This document shows positions 16,393 through 17,163 of a DNA stretch of 17,163 nucleotides, piece after piece; the first letter of the stretch is position 1, and each line of letters opens with the position of its first letter. The DNA is from PWQG01 sp040882255 (GTDB lineage Bacteria > Pseudomonadota > Gammaproteobacteria > Pseudomonadales > Pseudohongiellaceae). Location of the stretch: contig JBBEBP010000022.1 in assembly GCA_040882255.1 (NCBI GenBank), positions 1 through 17,163 of the forward strand. The letters run 5' to 3'. A program made the position numbers and the translations under genes. The notes beneath the pieces were generated by a model, which worked only from the letters and a program-made list of their open reading frames with translations, did no database searches and was not told where the DNA came from.

Positions 16393-16419
16393 GGAAAAGC
16401 GGGACAGTCCCGCTTTTCC
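16393..16419. repeat. Solo palindromic unit in the mazEF leader
   Basis: A perfect palindrome with 13-bp arms (GGAAAAGCGGGAC and its complement) around one base. It differs from the units in the 15688-15800 element by only a few bases, so it is a third copy of the same family. It lies between the predicted mazEF transcript start and the mazE ATG, so the mRNA would begin with a strong hairpin. Confidence 0.8.
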
Positions 16420-16423
16420 TCTG

Positions 16424-16442
16424 GTATGATTATCAGTCATAC
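16424..16442. promoter_or_regulatory. Operator-like inverted repeat over the mazEF -10 box
   Basis: GTATGA and TCATAC flank a 7-nt spacer, centred on the -10 box at 16429-16434. A ribbon-helix-helix antitoxin bound here would block RNA polymerase, the usual autoregulation of mazEF operons. The site assignment is by position and symmetry only. Confidence 0.5.
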
Positions 16443-16457
16443 TACACAGAGAATCAA
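16429..16457 (-). promoter_or_regulatory. mazEF promoter
   Basis: On the minus strand TTGATT (16452-16457) and GATAAT (16429-16434) are 17 bases apart. The start would fall near 16422, giving a leader of roughly 48 bases that consists mainly of the palindrome at 16393-16419. Confidence 0.6.
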
Positions 16458-16662
16458 TCAGGCGTGGTCAATTTCACTATAGCTTCCGGCAACACTTCAC
16501 GCCAACCTGGTGCCAGGTGGACCTGGATCGGCTGCTTGAACGGTTTTCCGGGACGCACCACGGACCGCCTGGAGATCAAGGCGGCGGTGAGCACGCTCCG
16601 GGCCGGCTTCCTGCGCGGCGATCAGTTGCCGGTCCGCAGCATCAGCGCATGATTGTCATGGC
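16458..16662 (+). other. Unassigned stretch with decayed coding character
   Basis: About 200 bp between the two divergent toxin-antitoxin operons. From 16517 one frame reads DLDRLLERFSGT. After an apparent shift of frame near 16555 the next frame reads TDRLEIKAAVSTLRAGFLRG then DQLPVRSISA and a stop at 16650-16652. Both parts use GC-rich third positions like real genes. The last part slightly resembles the start of a GntR-type winged helix (GDQLP-VRS), but it is too short to name. It could be a gene remnant left by rearrangement. Confidence 0.25.
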
Positions 16663-16691
16663 TTTACAAGACCTCTTAACAGGTCTATTAT
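16663..16691 (+). promoter_or_regulatory. Promoter of the stbDE/relBE-type operon
   Basis: TTTACA (16663-16668) and TATTAT (16686-16691) are exactly 17 bases apart, a good sigma-70 pair. Transcription would begin near 16698, about 27 bases before the antitoxin ATG. Confidence 0.65.
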
Positions 16692-16703
16692 CAGGTCTCT
16701 TAT
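16669..16703. promoter_or_regulatory. Operator-like half-sites spaced by 12 bp
   Basis: AGACCT at 16669-16674 faces AGGTCT at 16681-16686, and a second AGGTCT lies at 16693-16698. The last two belong to a 12-bp tandem repeat, CAGGTCTATTAT then CAGGTCTCTTAT. The three half-sites run through the spacer and the -10 box, as expected for autoregulation by an antitoxin. Confidence 0.5.
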
Positions 16704-16724
16704 CAATGAGCCCGGGTGATATCC

Positions 16725-16973
16725 ATGACGCATCAAATCTTTACCGACGTGGCCGCCAGCATCTCCGAACTGAAAGCCAACCCCATGAAGGTCGTCGCCA
16801 GCGGAGAAGGCATGCCCATAGCCGTGCTTAACAGGAATGAGCCTGCGTTTTATTGTATCCCCGCCAAAGCCTATGAAGCCATGATGGACCTGATAGAAGA
16901 CAAGGAGCTGCTGGAAATTGCCAAAAGCCGCATGGACGAGGAAAGCATCAAGGTTAGCCTGGATGACCTATGA
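16725..16973 (+). CDS. stbD: StbD/RelB-type (Phd/YefM superfamily) antitoxin
   Basis: 82 residues from the ATG at 16725, just after GGGTGA. The opening THQIFTDVAASISELKANPM is the DNA-binding N-terminal part of StbD-like Phd/YefM antitoxins. AVLNRNEPAFYCIPAKAYEAM follows, and a charged C-terminal tail (EDKELLEIAKSRMDEESIKV) should wrap the toxin. It neutralises a RelE-like toxin and probably represses the operon through the half-sites upstream. Its end overlaps the toxin gene by 11 bp. A GTG three codons upstream is the only real alternative start. The antitoxin appears intact while its partner is broken. The name stbD is by resemblance; relB would be equally fair. Confidence 0.88.
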   Translation: MTHQIFTDVAASISELKANPMKVVASGEGMPIAVLNRNEPAFYCIPAKAYEAMMDLIEDKELLEIAKSRMDEESIKVSLDDL

Positions 16974-17109
16974 GTTAACATTCAAGAAAAGCGCCCTGAA
17001 AGAATGGAAAAAGCTCGGTCCCGCTGTGCGAGAACTTTTCGCCAGAAAACTCAAAGAGCGGCTCTCCCATCCACATGTACCTTCCGCGGCAGTCAAGGGA
17101 GGCAGTAAC
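16963..17109 (+). pseudogene. stbE: RelE/StbE-type toxin gene, truncated by an insertion
   Basis: The ATG at 16963 overlaps the antitoxin end by 11 bp. The first 49 codons read MTYELTFKKSALKEWKKLGP, then VRELFARKLKERLSHPHVPS and AAVKGGSN, which is typical RelE/StbE N-terminal sequence. These toxins cut mRNA on the ribosome. The family would continue with a YKIKLR-like strand, but after codon 49 the frame runs into sequence that looks like an insertion-sequence end (17110) and reads CSGQLIPDSKLDRF without family resemblance. The C-terminal catalytic part is missing, so the product is almost certainly inactive as a toxin unless it resumes past the window, beyond the insertion. Confidence 0.8.
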
Positions 17110-17163
17110 TGTAGTGGTCAACTAATTCCGGACAGTAAGTTAGACAGATTCTCCGCTTTGGCC
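17110..17163. mobile_element. Left end of a probable IS3-family insertion sequence (runs off the window)
   Basis: TGTAGTGGTCAACTAATTCC followed by GGACA (17110-17134) has the form of an IS3-family terminal inverted repeat, which starts TG and ends near GGACA. It begins exactly where the toxin reading frame loses family similarity. The transposase and the other end lie outside the window. Family assignment is from the look of the terminus only. Confidence 0.6.

Noticed and set aside
16517..16831. Plus-strand ORF overlapping the stbD start
   Set aside because: It runs out of frame through the promoter and the antitoxin gene, where the other frame has clear family sequence.

Overview
The window looks like chromosome from a GC-rich gammaproteobacterium. 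That is an inference from three things: GC-rich codon use, an ArsJ-type GAPDH, and an MshQ/DUF6701-type surface protein next to gammaproteobacterial-style toxin-antitoxin modules. The strongly acidic, lysine-poor giant protein would fit a halophile or haloalkaliphile such as the Ectothiorhodospiraceae, but the sequence alone does not settle that.

Layout. From 145 to 1149 (minus) lies a glyceraldehyde-3-phosphate dehydrogenase of the ArsJ-associated kind. Divergent to it, 1306-2451 (plus) encodes a periplasmic HtrA-type serine protease with one PDZ domain. Convergent with the protease, and 37 bp away, is the dominant feature: one uninterrupted 12.7-kb gene (2489-15184, minus) for a 4231-residue secreted mosaic protein. 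In order it carries a signal peptide, a Gly-rich domain, seven tandem Ig-like repeats, a jelly-roll-like unit, five cysteine-stapled repeats, an unassigned region with a DUF3344-like part, two DUF11-like domains, a short beta-propeller-like set, a LamG-like domain between two more single copies of the cysteine-type repeat, and a C-terminal MshQ/DUF6701 region. No MSHA pilus genes are in view.

The right end (15380-17163) is an accessory, repeat-rich zone. It holds a small DUF4177-like membrane protein; a 113-bp element with 40-bp perfect inverted arms; a mazEF toxin-antitoxin operon (minus); a further copy of the palindromic unit of that element in the mazEF leader; a stretch with decayed coding character; and a stbDE/relBE-type operon (plus) whose toxin gene is cut by what looks like the end of an IS3-family insertion sequence at 17110.

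How the parts may work together. The giant protein is probably an exported adhesin or pilus-associated surface protein, and the neighbouring HtrA protease could act on exported proteins; this link rests on position only. The two toxin-antitoxin modules are independent, divergently oriented units, each with a recognisable promoter and operator-like repeats. No tRNA, rRNA or CRISPR array was seen.
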